In this document: piece after piece, positions 1 through 7,033 of the stretch
How the letters are laid out: every line of letters starts with the position of its first letter
Numbering within the stretch: position 1 is the first letter of the stretch
Assembly: GCA_964585485.1 (NCBI GenBank)
Contig: CAZPDS010000051.1
Location: 1-19,233, forward strand
DNA: 19,233 nt
From: CALGYY01 sp964585485
GTDB taxonomy: Bacteria; Bacteroidota; Bacteroidia; Bacteroidales; CAIWKO01
Direction: 5' to 3'
The notes under the pieces: model-generated
The model's database searches: none
What the model saw: the letters and a program-made list of their open reading frames with translations, nothing else
Told to the model about the DNA's origin: nothing
Position numbers and translations under genes: made by a program

Positions 1-13
1 CCCTGTCTCTCCG
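1..13 (+). tRNA. 3' end of a probable tRNA-Ser (cut by window edge)
   Basis: The first 13 bases read as the 3' strand of a T-stem (ccctg), the 7-nt acceptor strand tctctcc and a discriminator G. TCTCTCC-G is the usual 3' end of bacterial tRNA-Ser, whose 5' end begins GGAGAG. CCA is not encoded next (caa follows), which is common in Bacteroidota. A terminator starts 17 nt later, as expected at the end of a tRNA transcript. The rest of the tRNA lies outside the window, so neither fold nor anticodon can be checked. Confidence 0.4.
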
Positions 14-29
14 CAAGCCAACGAAATGG

Positions 30-51
30 TCCCGCGAAAGCGGGATTTTTT
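30..51 (+). terminator. Rho-independent terminator after the upstream tRNA
   Basis: A 6-bp stem tcccgc/gcggga closes on a GAAA tetraloop and is followed directly by six T. It probably ends the transcript of the partial tRNA at the window start. The hairpin is short but the GNRA loop and T-tract are convincing. Confidence 0.75.
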
Positions 52-295
52 GTTTTACGAAGGAGCGTAAACGAAGTTTACAGGGATCAAGCCGGATTGT
101 TGAAGATTTCATGCCATTCGGCTGATAGGGGATATTAAGTTATATTAAGTTGATTTAGATACTACGTGCGATTGCAACGAACCATTTTACTTAATAAACC
201 TAATGAACCTGAAAAATAAATCCTCACGCTTTCGGATGGATGCTAAAACAGTCTTCCTTCCGGCGCAGGATGCGGCGTGCCGGCCGCTGCCGTAA

Positions 296-314
296 AGACG
301 CACGGCGTGCGTCT
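296..314. repeat. Short palindromic repeat, copy 1
   Basis: A perfect 8-bp inverted repeat agacgcac/gtgcgtct with a 3-nt centre ggc. It shares its outer bases and layout with the copy at 341-359, 45 bp away. I recall similar AGACGCAT/ATGCGTCT palindromes scattered between genes in other Bacteroidota. It is probably a REP-like or MITE-like intergenic element; no transposase is present in the window. Confidence 0.6.
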
Positions 315-340
315 CCAGGAATTGAAGGCAGATATTGTAC

Positions 341-359
341 AGACGCATGGAATGCGTCT
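341..359. repeat. Short palindromic repeat, copy 2
   Basis: A perfect 8-bp inverted repeat agacgcat/atgcgtct with a 3-nt centre gga. It differs from copy 1 by a compensated change (C/G to T/A at the inner stem pair) and in the loop, so the pairing is kept while the bases change. That suggests the palindrome itself is under constraint. Confidence 0.6.
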
Positions 360-621
360 CTATGAGTACCGTAAATGGCAAACTGCCCGCAAACGCCCAC
401 TGCCTTCAAAAATCGCCCTTAACTTTCTTTTCCCGGCCTTAAACTTGTTTTCTTTGGATTTACCCACCCGTTGATGTATTTTCGTCTCAAAGCGGAATGG
501 AGCCGGAGGTGCTGATTTCAATCGGGCCTGACAGCGGTAACAGGACGCCGGAGCGTACATTAGAACAATTTGCTGGTGGACGAAGGCGAAGAAAAGGGTG
601 ACAGGAATCATCGAAAAAAAA

Positions 622-650
622 TTGCAGTTTCATTACCTTTATTATCTTTG
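622..650 (+). promoter_or_regulatory. Bacteroidota-type promoter for the membrane protein/PstS-like/TPR genes
   Basis: TTG at 622-624 is followed after 18 nt by TATCTTTG at 643-650, matching the -33 TTG and -7 TAnnTTTG elements used by the Bacteroidota primary sigma factor. Transcription would start near 655, giving a leader of about 130 nt before the first gene at 783. Confidence 0.6.
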
Positions 651-686
651 CAAGGTTCATTGATGATGATTACACCGCATCCAAAA

Positions 687-719
687 CTTGCCTGCGCAAG
701 TCCCGGATGAAGAATCCGG
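687..719 (+). promoter_or_regulatory. Two tandem hairpins in the 5' leader
   Basis: CTTGC-ctgc-GCAAG (687-700) and CCGGAT-gaaga-ATCCGG (703-719) are two adjacent perfect hairpins inside the predicted leader. Neither is followed by a T-run, so they are not classical terminators. A 15-codon open frame (663-710) overlaps them. A regulatory role is inference; I do not recognise a known riboswitch. Confidence 0.3.
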
Positions 720-782
720 AGATGTTTCCCCGCGAAACCGCTCCGGCCTTCGCATCGGTACATCCGGCCAACGAAAAACAGT

Positions 783-992
783 ATGGGAAAACCGTGGAAA
801 TTCGATTTTATGAGTATCTTCAGCCTCTTTATGGTGCTGGTTTACCTCGGTATGGGGATCTTTATCATGGTAACCCATACCTTCGATTATGTGCCCCTGA
901 ACTTCAGGCTGATCTTTGGTACGGTTATGATCCTCTACGGCATTTTCCGCTTTGTGCGGGTGTATTACAAAATTAAAAATCCGGAACAATGA
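783..992 (+). CDS. Small two-helix membrane protein, function unknown
   Basis: A 69-residue protein with two hydrophobic segments, roughly residues 10-29 and 39-60, separated by a short loop, and a basic C-terminal tail (YYKIKNPEQ). I do not recognise a named family. The ATG at 783 is the only start before the in-frame stop at 708-710. Its stop overlaps the start of the PstS-like gene as ATGA (989-992), which implies translational coupling and a shared operon with that gene and the TPR gene. No Shine-Dalgarno sequence is visible. The protein is probably an inner-membrane partner of the envelope proteins encoded next to it. A longer open frame on the same strand (707-976) is out of frame with it and looks like a shadow. 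Confidence 0.75.
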   Translation: MGKPWKFDFMSIFSLFMVLVYLGMGIFIMVTHTFDYVPLNFRLIFGTVMILYGIFRFVRVYYKIKNPEQ

Positions 993-1927
993 AAACCATC
1001 CTTCGCCGCGGGTATGTCCTGCTGGCTTTTTTATTTCTTGCCTCCTGCATTGGACAAACCAATGTCAAGGAATCACCGACCGCCGGCAACATCAAAATCG
1101 GCGTGGATGAGTCCTACCAACTGATGATTGAATCGCAAATCGATCTTTTCGAGTCCATCTACCACTATGCGGTAATCAATGCGGAGTTTGGCCCGGAAGC
1201 CACCATTATCCAAAAAATTCTCGACGATTCCGTCCGCTGTGTTATCACCAACCGCCAACTGAACGAAAAGGAGGTGGCTTATCTGACCTCCAAAAAGATC
1301 GTCCCCAAAACCACCAAAATTGCCTACGATGGCGTTGCGCTGATTGTCAACCGCGAAAATCAGGATTCCACCTTGTCGTATGCCCAGGTGGGCGACATTT
1401 TCCGCGGGAAACTGAAAACCTGGAAGCAACTGGATCCGAAGAATTCCGGCGACAGCCTTTTCGTGATTTTCGACAACAATGCTTCGGGTAACCCGCGTTT
1501 TTTCCGGGAAACCTATAACATCACCGGTGATTTTCCCGCCAATTGCATGGCCGTGAACTCAAACGAAGAAGTTATCAATTATGTTAAGGAAAACAAGGGT
1601 GCACTGGGCATCATCAGTGTAAACTGGATTACCGATAAAGATGATACCGTCTCGCGGAATTTTAGAAGATCCGTAAAAGTGGTGGGCGTCGGCGCCGATT
1701 ACGATAAAGAAGATGAAGGTCCGTGGCTGAAGCCCTTCCAGGCCTACCTCGCCGATGGCACCTATCCGTTTATCCGCGAAGTCTATGTGATTAATTGCGA
1801 AACCTTTTCCGGTCTTGGCTCGGGTTTTGCTTCCTTTGTGGCCGGCGAGAAAGGGCAGCGGGTGGTGTTAAAATCCGGACTTGTGCCCGCCACCATGCCG
1901 GTCCGTCTCGTTCAAGTGAAAAAATAA
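989..1927 (+). CDS. PstS-like periplasmic substrate-binding lipoprotein
   Basis: A 312-residue lipoprotein with a signal peptide ending in the lipobox LASC (Cys20). The mature part resembles the PstS/PBP-like phosphate-binding fold: a PDGVALIVN-like core strand (YDGVALIVN, about 113-121), the segment DIFRGKLKTW (136-145), and a C-terminal GFASFVAGEKGQ region (279-290). True PstS binds phosphate with an Arg plus a Ser-Gly-Thr loop; here that loop reads DNNASGN (162-168), with no Arg before it and Asn in place of Thr, so phosphate may not be the ligand. No pstC, pstA or pstB lies nearby. The gene starts within the stop of the small membrane protein and is followed 35 bp later by the TPR gene. 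After the lipid Cys comes Ile-Gly-Gln, without the acidic/Lys export signal, so I infer a periplasm-facing protein. Confidence 0.8.
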   Translation: MKTILRRGYVLLAFLFLASCIGQTNVKESPTAGNIKIGVDESYQLMIESQIDLFESIYHYAVINAEFGPEATIIQKILDDSVRCVITNRQLNEKEVAYLTSKKIVPKTTKIAYDGVALIVNRENQDSTLSYAQVGDIFRGKLKTWKQLDPKNSGDSLFVIFDNNASGNPRFFRETYNITGDFPANCMAVNSNEEVINYVKENKGALGIISVNWITDKDDTVSRNFRRSVKVVGVGADYDKEDEGPWLKPFQAYLADGTYPFIREVYVINCETFSGLGSGFASFVAGEKGQRVVLKSGLVPATMPVRLVQVKK

Positions 1928-1950
1928 CGTAAGTCTAATAATCAGAAAAC

Positions 1951-1956
1951 AGGAGG
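1951..1956 (+). promoter_or_regulatory. Strong Shine-Dalgarno site for the TPR gene
   Basis: AGGAGG lies 6 nt before the ATG at 1963, a textbook ribosome-binding site. It fixes that start over the in-frame ATG at 1975. It is unusual here: exbB, both exbD genes, tonB, the peroxidase and mqnA have no comparable sequence at this distance. Confidence 0.8.
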
Positions 1957-1962
1957 ATTAAC

Positions 1963-3669
1963 ATGTTTAACTTTATGAAAAAAGCAGGAAAAAGCCTGGT
2001 GATCGCCGCACTGGTCATGGTTTCCAGCACCCTGAGTGCCCAGGATCTTGCTTCGACCATTAAATTAACCCAGGGTGAACAATTCGATGTTGCTAAAGCA
2101 GCCTATGAGAAGCTGATTGCTGCTGAACCAACCAACGGTGACAATTATTTCTATTACGGTGAAAACTTCATCCAGTCCTTTTTTGCCGACACCATTGCCG
2201 TGGCCCTTGCTGAGGTTTCCATTCCGGCGAAAGCCGCCTTTATAAAAGGTACCGAAGTCGACCCCGAAAACCCGCTATGCTACGTGGGTCTGGCCAAAGT
2301 AGCCCTGCTCAACAAGGATACCGCCGCCTTCCGATATCTGCAGGTCGCTTTTAGTAAGCTGCCCAGCAAGATCAACAAAACCTCAACGGTGAGCACCGAA
2401 AAGCAGGCGCTGACCTACGCAAAGGCGGCCGAAGCCATGATACAGTCGCAGGTTAAATCGGTGGCAAAGGCCCTGGAACTTGCGCAAAAAGCCGCTGAGC
2501 TGGATCCTAAAAACCCTGAAATTTTCCTGATCTGGGGCGATGTGCACATGATCAACAACGAAGGTTCTCTGGCCAAAGCTCAGTATAACAAAGCCCAGGA
2601 ACTGAACCCCAATTCCCCGGCGGCCAAACTCCGCGTTGGGAAACTTTGGGTGCGTGCCCGCAACTGGAACGACGCCATTGCTTCCTACAACGAGGCCATT
2701 GAAATCGACCCGAACTTTGCTCCGGCCTACGTTGAACTGGGCGCTATCTATATCAAGGCCAACCAGCCTGTCAAGGCCAAGGAATATTTTGAAAAATATC
2801 TGCAGATTTCCCCAACTGTAAGTGCAAAGATCAAATACCTGTCGGTGCTGCTGGAGCTCAAAGACTACAGCACGGCTATTGCTGTGGCACAGGAAATCAA
2901 ACAGGCCGATCCGTCGCGCAACGACATTAACCGCGCCCTGGCCTATTGCTATTACGACACGAAGAACTATCCCAAGGCACTGGAATATATGGAGGTCTTC
3001 TTCGCCAATGCCCAGCCGGAAAAGATTATCAATTCTGACTATGTATACTATGGTAACATCCTCGGAAAGAACGGTAAGGATTCCCTGGCTATTGAGCAGT
3101 TTATAATCGCCCTGGAAAAAAATCCGGAAAACTATGATCTGTACACCAATATTGCGGAAGAGTACAAAGGCATGAAGCGAAATGACCTGGCCATCGAGTG
3201 GTACAACAAGAAAAAGGAAGCTGGGAAAATGGGCACCTCAGACTGGTACCGCATGGGCATTATCTACTATACCGTGGCAGCCAGTTCGAATCTGGAGGCA
3301 GATTGGCGAAACGCCGATACCACCTTTGCCGAAATTTCCTGGTCCAGACCCGAATACATGCAGGGGAAAGCCTTTATTTGGAGAGCCCGTTGCAACTACC
3401 AGTTCGATATTGACGGATCCAAAGGCCTGGCTAATCCACATTACCTGAATTTTATCAAGTACGCGAACGTTGATTCGGTGAAGAATGCCAAAGAACTCAT
3501 TGAAGCTTATGATTTTCTGCAGTATGACTACCTCCAGAAAAAAGACTACTGTAACGCGAAATTGTATGTAAAGCACATCCTTTTTACCGATCCCGAGGGT
3601 AAATTCGGAGCCGATGTTCCAAAATTTAAAGATTTGCTGGAAAGTTACACCAAGTATTGCCCTGAGTAA
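1963..3669 (+). CDS. Exported tetratricopeptide-repeat (TPR) protein
   Basis: A 568-residue protein with a Sec signal peptide (basic start, hydrophobic core, likely cleavage after Ala26 in LSA-QD). The mature part is built of TPR helix pairs: an N-terminal unit at about 35-70 and a run from about 160 to 420, with typical endings such as ALELAQKAAELDPKNP, YNEAIEIDPNFAPAYVELG and FEKYLQIS. The last 130 residues are helical but less regular. TPR arrays bind other proteins, so this is probably a periplasmic scaffold. It follows the PstS-like gene by 35 bp, has its own strong ribosome-binding site, and is ended by a terminator. Similar TPR genes accompany ton/exb clusters in other Bacteroidota, as I recall, but the partner is unknown. 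Confidence 0.85.
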   Translation: MFNFMKKAGKSLVIAALVMVSSTLSAQDLASTIKLTQGEQFDVAKAAYEKLIAAEPTNGDNYFYYGENFIQSFFADTIAVALAEVSIPAKAAFIKGTEVDPENPLCYVGLAKVALLNKDTAAFRYLQVAFSKLPSKINKTSTVSTEKQALTYAKAAEAMIQSQVKSVAKALELAQKAAELDPKNPEIFLIWGDVHMINNEGSLAKAQYNKAQELNPNSPAAKLRVGKLWVRARNWNDAIASYNEAIEIDPNFAPAYVELGAIYIKANQPVKAKEYFEKYLQISPTVSAKIKYLSVLLELKDYSTAIAVAQEIKQADPSRNDINRALAYCYYDTKNYPKALEYMEVFFANAQPEKIINSDYVYYGNILGKNGKDSLAIEQFIIALEKNPENYDLYTNIAEEYKGMKRNDLAIEWYNKKKEAGKMGTSDWYRMGIIYYTVAASSNLEADWRNADTTFAEISWSRPEYMQGKAFIWRARCNYQFDIDGSKGLANPHYLNFIKYANVDSVKNAKELIEAYDFLQYDYLQKKDYCNAKLYVKHILFTDPEGKFGADVPKFKDLLESYTKYCPE

Positions 3670-3692
3670 TTTCCTGCCGGCTCAAAAATCAG

Positions 3693-3723
3693 ACGCCCCG
3701 GTTTTCCCAACCGGGGCGTTTTT
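3693..3723 (+). terminator. Strong Rho-independent terminator after the TPR gene
   Basis: A perfect 11-bp GC-rich stem acgccccggtt/aaccggggcgt with a 5-nt loop (ttccc), running into five T. It separates the TPR transcript from the exbB operon 190 bp downstream, so the two groups probably have separate promoters. Confidence 0.9.
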
Positions 3724-3849
3724 ATTCCCTTCCCTGATCTAATCAAACCGCAAACTGAACACTTCATTGCTGGGCGCATGGGATTCAATATTTTTGTTTC
3801 GGGCAGTGGATTTTTGCTCAACATTCCCTTCGTTGTTCGAAAAAAAATC

Positions 3850-3857
3850 TATATTTG
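3850..3857 (+). promoter_or_regulatory. Probable -7 element of the exbB-exbD-exbD-tonB operon
   Basis: TATATTTG matches TAnnTTTG and would place the transcript start near 3862, about 55 nt before exbB. The best upstream TTG (3833-3835) is only 14 nt away, shorter than the usual 17-23, so the -33 element is poor; an activator could compensate. The 3724-3849 stretch before it holds nothing else I can recognise. Confidence 0.45.
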
Positions 3858-3916
3858 TTGCCCAAACCTGAAATCAAGGTAAATCAAATAACGTTTAATT
3901 TTAAATCTTTTGAAAC

Positions 3917-4738
3917 ATGAGTAAGAAAAACGAACAGAGTGGTAGCTTTTTTAAAGCTATTTCGTCGGTTTTTGCATCTTTCGCCATCGTGGTTGCATTG
4001 ATCGTAGCCCTTTTAATTTTCTATCTGGTGATGGGAAATCCTGCAAACTTTGAAGGTGGCAATCCGGATGGATCCCCCCTGCCTGGTAACTACCTCGCTA
4101 TGCTTTACAAAGGCGGATACGTTGTGCCTGTGCTTATGACCATGTTACTGGTTGTTGTTATTTTTGTTTTCGAACGCTATATCATGCTGGCTCGCGCTAA
4201 AGGAAAAGGCCGTATCGATACGTTTGTGAAAAACATCCAGAACAACCTGAATGCTAATAAAATTGACGAAGCGCTGACCCTTTGTGATAAACAAAAAGGT
4301 TCCGTGGCTAATGTAATGCGTGCTGGCCTTACCAAGTACAAAGAGCTCAAACAGGACAATGTTCTTGATAAAGATCAGAAAGTATTAGCCCTGCAAAAAG
4401 ATTTTGAAGAAAGCACCGCGCTGGAACTGCCGATGCTCTCCAAGAATCTGGTCATCCTTTCCACCCTGGCTTCGGTGAGCGTACTCGTCGGTCTGTTTGG
4501 TACTGTACTCGGTATGATCCGTGCTTTCGCCGCTCTGGCTACGGCCGGTTCCCCCGATGCACTCGCGCTGGCTACTGGTATTTCGGAAGCGCTTGTTAAT
4601 ACCGCTTTTGGTATTGCTGGTTCGGCCCTGGCTATTATTTTCTACAACTACTTCAGCAACAAGATCGACCGCATGACCTTCAAGATCGATGAGGCCGGTT
4701 TCAGCCTGGTTCAGACCTTTGCTTCTACCACTAAGTAA
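3917..4738 (+). CDS. exbB: ExbB/TolQ/MotA-family proton channel subunit
   Basis: A 273-residue inner-membrane protein that forms the pentameric proton channel of the Ton system. Hydrophobic segments lie at about 16-39, 68-91, 178-205 and 222-246. The third carries the family motif GLFGTVLGM (192-200), and the fourth starts with SEALVNTAFGI (223-233), both hallmarks of ExbB/TolQ. The cytoplasmic domain lies between helices 2 and 3. It has one more N-terminal helix than E. coli ExbB, with a Gly/Pro-rich loop (41-66), a form common in Bacteroidota. It is first in a four-gene operon with gaps of 35, 29 and 16 bp. No Shine-Dalgarno sequence is visible before the ATG. TolQ is the main alternative, but the adjacent tonB argues for ExbB. 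Confidence 0.92.
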   Translation: MSKKNEQSGSFFKAISSVFASFAIVVALIVALLIFYLVMGNPANFEGGNPDGSPLPGNYLAMLYKGGYVVPVLMTMLLVVVIFVFERYIMLARAKGKGRIDTFVKNIQNNLNANKIDEALTLCDKQKGSVANVMRAGLTKYKELKQDNVLDKDQKVLALQKDFEESTALELPMLSKNLVILSTLASVSVLVGLFGTVLGMIRAFAALATAGSPDALALATGISEALVNTAFGIAGSALAIIFYNYFSNKIDRMTFKIDEAGFSLVQTFASTTK

Positions 4739-4773
4739 TTCATTCATGCGTGAGCATTTAACAAATTGAGCAT

Positions 4774-5442
4774 ATGGCAAAAATTAGTTTAAAACGACAG
4801 TCCCCGCATGTGGATATGACACCGATGGTGGACTTATTCTCGCTTCTGCTGACGTTCTTCATGCTCACCAGTTCTTTCAGACCTCAGGAAGCCGCTGTGA
4901 TCGACACACCCTCGTCGATCTCGGAAAAGCAAGCCCCTGATAAAAACCTGATAACGGTTGCCATTACCAAAGATTCCAAGGTCTTTTTCGATATGTCCAA
5001 TAGCGGAACAACCTTCGATGATAAGGGTAAGGAAATCGCCGATACCAGTAGCCGCTATCGCTATGAACTGCTAAAGCAGATTGGCGAACAGGAGCAGATC
5101 ACGTTCACTGAAGAAGAGCTTATCTTATTCGAAACCGGTTCCTCCTTTGGCATGCCCTTTAACATGCTGAAGAAATGGTTGAACACCACCGATTCGAAGA
5201 AACGGACAGAGTTCATGGTCGGTATTCCGCTCGATACGGCTGACAATCAGCTTGGGCTTTGGGTTCGTTTGGCACGTGTGCTGAACCCGACCGCTGAAGT
5301 GGCTATCCGTGGCGACGCCGAGGCTGATTACAAAACGGTGAAACGTGTAATGGATATCATGCAGGAAAACAAGGTTCAGAAATTCAACCTCGTAACCAAC
5401 CTGCAGAAAGAAGAACTGGAAGACGAAGAATCAGCGAAGTAA
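4774..5442 (+). CDS. exbD: ExbD/TolR biopolymer transport protein, first copy
   Basis: A 222-residue protein with a short cytoplasmic N-terminus, one membrane helix (about 17-36) and a periplasmic domain. The start VDMTPMVDL carries the conserved proton-carrying Asp (Asp20), equivalent to the essential helix Asp of E. coli ExbD. The protein is about 80 residues longer than E. coli ExbD; the extra length lies in the periplasmic part between the helix and the C-terminal strand-helix-strand module (AEVAIRGDAEADYKTVKRVM at about 170-189). It sits 35 bp after exbB and 29 bp before the second exbD. It should work in the ExbB channel to drive TonB. A TolR role cannot be ruled out. Confidence 0.9.
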   Translation: MAKISLKRQSPHVDMTPMVDLFSLLLTFFMLTSSFRPQEAAVIDTPSSISEKQAPDKNLITVAITKDSKVFFDMSNSGTTFDDKGKEIADTSSRYRYELLKQIGEQEQITFTEEELILFETGSSFGMPFNMLKKWLNTTDSKKRTEFMVGIPLDTADNQLGLWVRLARVLNPTAEVAIRGDAEADYKTVKRVMDIMQENKVQKFNLVTNLQKEELEDEESAK

Positions 5443-5471
5443 AGAATGGTGATATTAAATATTGAAAAATT

Positions 5472-6128
5472 ATGGCAGAAATAATTGAAACCGGAGGGTC
5501 CGGAAAAAAATCCGGAAAACGCCGCCAACCCCGTAAAATGGGAGCCGGTGTTGACATGACCCCTATGGTCGACCTCATGTGCCTTTTGATTACCTTCTTC
5601 ATGCTTACCACCGCATTTTCAAAACCGAAGGTAATGGAAATCACCATGCCCGAGAAAGATGATACGAAGGATAAAGAGGAAGGGGTGAAGGTTGATGCCC
5701 ATCGTACATATTCTGTACTGTTGGGGTCTGAGGATCGGCTTTACTGGTACCTGCATTCGGATGCCGAGAAAGATGGCGGCACGCCGGTCTTTGCCAAATG
5801 GAAGAAAACTTCCTATGGGGCAGACGGCATTCGTAAATTCTTACTGGAGAAAAACGAAATCGCGATAAAGGAAATCACGGAGCTCAAAACCAAAGTGAAA
5901 AAGGGTGAATTGGTAATGCCCGACGACACCTTAGCGGTCAGAATTAAGGAGATAAAAAAGAAACACGTTAAAAAATCGCCAACGATTCTGATTAAAGCTG
6001 TTGAGGATGCCAAGTATCGTAATCTCGTTGACATCATTGACGAAATGGCTATTTGTAACATCGGTAGTTATGCCGTCATCGATCCGTCTCCGGAAGATCT
6101 TGAGTATTTAAAAACGGCGCCCAAATAA
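5472..6128 (+). CDS. exbD: ExbD/TolR biopolymer transport protein, second copy
   Basis: A 218-residue ExbD paralog with a longer Gly/Lys/Arg-rich cytoplasmic N-terminus (8-24), then VDMTPMVDL with the conserved Asp34 at the start of its single helix (about 31-50). The periplasmic domain ends with a module containing SPTILIKAVEDAKYRNLVDI (about 174-193). Outside the helix it has little visible likeness to the first ExbD, and it has a highly charged Lys/Glu-rich insert (about 118-170). It lies between the first exbD and tonB, 16 bp from the latter. The two ExbDs could fill the two ExbD positions inside one ExbB pentamer, which is inference. Confidence 0.9.
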   Translation: MAEIIETGGSGKKSGKRRQPRKMGAGVDMTPMVDLMCLLITFFMLTTAFSKPKVMEITMPEKDDTKDKEEGVKVDAHRTYSVLLGSEDRLYWYLHSDAEKDGGTPVFAKWKKTSYGADGIRKFLLEKNEIAIKEITELKTKVKKGELVMPDDTLAVRIKEIKKKHVKKSPTILIKAVEDAKYRNLVDIIDEMAICNIGSYAVIDPSPEDLEYLKTAPK

Positions 6129-6144
6129 TAAAAATTCCTGAACT

Positions 6145-6927
6145 ATGGCAGAAAAATCAAGTCCTTTTTATGTCGACCAGCTCGACGAGATTGTTTTCTC
6201 CAACCGCAATAAGGAATACGGGGCGTACGCTTTACGTAGAGCTTACCGACGGTTTGTGAACCGTTCGATGCTTTTTGCGATTGTCATTATGCTGGCGGTA
6301 GTGCTGATTCCTTTCTTTATCTGGAAGCAGACGGCTACGGCCGGTGAGGAAACTACGGTTACGTCCGAAATGATGGACATGGCCACAAACAAAAAAGAAG
6401 ATGCACCCCCGCCTCCGCCACCACCACCCGAACAGGTGATGGAACAGAAGGCGAAATTTACGGCCCCCGTTGTTACTATGGATACCACGGAAGTTGTTGA
6501 AATCAGCCAGGACGACCTGAACCAATCTACGGTCAACGTGAATGTTTCAACCGAAGATGTGGTAGTTGAAGACGATGGCAGTGATGATATTATTGAAGAG
6601 GTTATTGCAACCCCTGTATTTACGGTTGTTGAAGAAATGCCAAGCTTCCCGGGCGATGATGCAAGTCGCGTAAGATTTCTTACCGAAAACATCAAGTACC
6701 CCCAGATGGCGAAGGAAAGCGGAATCCAGGGAACCGTATATGTTACGTTCGTAATCGATGAACGCGGCCGTGTTGCTGATGTTAAAGTGTTACGCGGTAT
6801 CGGTGGCGGTTGCGATGAAGAAGCTATCCGTGTGGTTAAAATGATGCCCCCGTGGAATGCCGGTAAACAAAGCGGTAAGCCTGTGCGCGTTCAGTTTAAC
6901 ATGCCGATCAAATTTACCTTAAACTAA
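6145..6927 (+). CDS. tonB: Energy transducer TonB
   Basis: A 260-residue protein that spans the periplasm and passes energy from ExbB/ExbD to outer-membrane receptors. The N-terminal 40 residues carry the DEIVFSNRNKEYGAYALR segment common in Bacteroidota TonB, followed by one membrane helix (about 42-60), eight consecutive prolines (88-95) and an acidic Val/Thr/Asp-rich linker. The C-terminal TonB domain (about 165-260) contains IKYPQMAKESGIQGTVYV and ends MPIKFTLN. The linker is acidic rather than the Pro-Lys/Pro-Glu repeats of E. coli, so reach across the periplasm may depend on it. Last gene of the operon, followed by a terminator. Confidence 0.94.
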   Translation: MAEKSSPFYVDQLDEIVFSNRNKEYGAYALRRAYRRFVNRSMLFAIVIMLAVVLIPFFIWKQTATAGEETTVTSEMMDMATNKKEDAPPPPPPPPEQVMEQKAKFTAPVVTMDTTEVVEISQDDLNQSTVNVNVSTEDVVVEDDGSDDIIEEVIATPVFTVVEEMPSFPGDDASRVRFLTENIKYPQMAKESGIQGTVYVTFVIDERGRVADVKVLRGIGGGCDEEAIRVVKMMPPWNAGKQSGKPVRVQFNMPIKFTLN

Positions 6928-6947
6928 GGTAAAGGCGATAAACCTGC

Positions 6948-6975
6948 AAAAGGGCTGCTTAGGCAGCCCTTTTTT
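6948..6975 (+). terminator. Rho-independent terminator after tonB
   Basis: An 8-bp stem agggctgc/gcagccct with a TTAG loop, extended by AAA/TTT pairing and followed by a T-run. It closes the exbB-tonB operon and separates it from the peroxidase gene. Confidence 0.88.
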
Positions 6976-7008
6976 GTTGCAGCCCTCCCGGCAAATGCCG
7001 ACATTTCG

Positions 7009-7016
7009 TATCTTTG
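7009..7016 (+). promoter_or_regulatory. Probable -7 element for the cytochrome c peroxidase gene
   Basis: TATCTTTG matches TAnnTTTG and ends 17 nt before the ATG at 7034, giving a leader of only about 10-13 nt. No TTG lies at the usual 17-23 nt upstream, so the -33 side is weak. It supports the start at 7034 over an upstream TTG start at 6974, which lies inside the terminator's T-run. Confidence 0.5.
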
Positions 7017-7033
7017 TAGGTAATCATCCATTT

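Larger units (their letters stand above)
52..621. other. Intergenic region without a recognisable gene
   Basis: No reading frame here resembles a known protein. Open frames around 187-611 on both strands run through two palindromic repeats (296-314, 341-359), and their translations repeat the same Thr-His-x-x-Arg-Leu pattern, so they are by-products of the repeats. Other small structures are an inverted repeat GTAAAC-gaa-GTTTAC (67-81) and a 10-bp tandem duplication atattaagtt (132-141, 142-151). The end of the stretch carries the promoter for the downstream membrane-protein gene. Confidence 0.6.

Noticed and set aside
132..151. Tandem duplication of atattaagtt as an iteron or origin repeat
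   Set aside because: Only two copies in AT-rich spacer, with no replication gene nearby.
296..359. Two similar palindromes as a small CRISPR array
   Set aside because: Only two copies, each a 19-bp perfect palindrome, with a 26-bp gap and no cas genes nearby. A REP-like element fits better.
187..611. Several overlapping small open frames on both strands
   Set aside because: They run through the palindromic repeats, have no start signals, and their products show repeat-derived Thr-His-x-x-Arg-Leu patterns and no family likeness.
707..976. An 89-codon frame overlapping the small membrane protein
   Set aside because: It is out of frame with the 69-residue protein, which has clear membrane helices and an ATGA coupling to the next gene; this frame has no recognisable features.
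989..1927. PstS-like gene as part of a phosphate ABC transport operon
   Set aside because: No pstC, pstA, pstB or phoU in the window, and the phosphate loop is not conserved.
6243..6695. Gly/Ser-rich 150-codon frame antisense to tonB
   Set aside because: Its Gly run is only the reverse reading of the proline codons of TonB.
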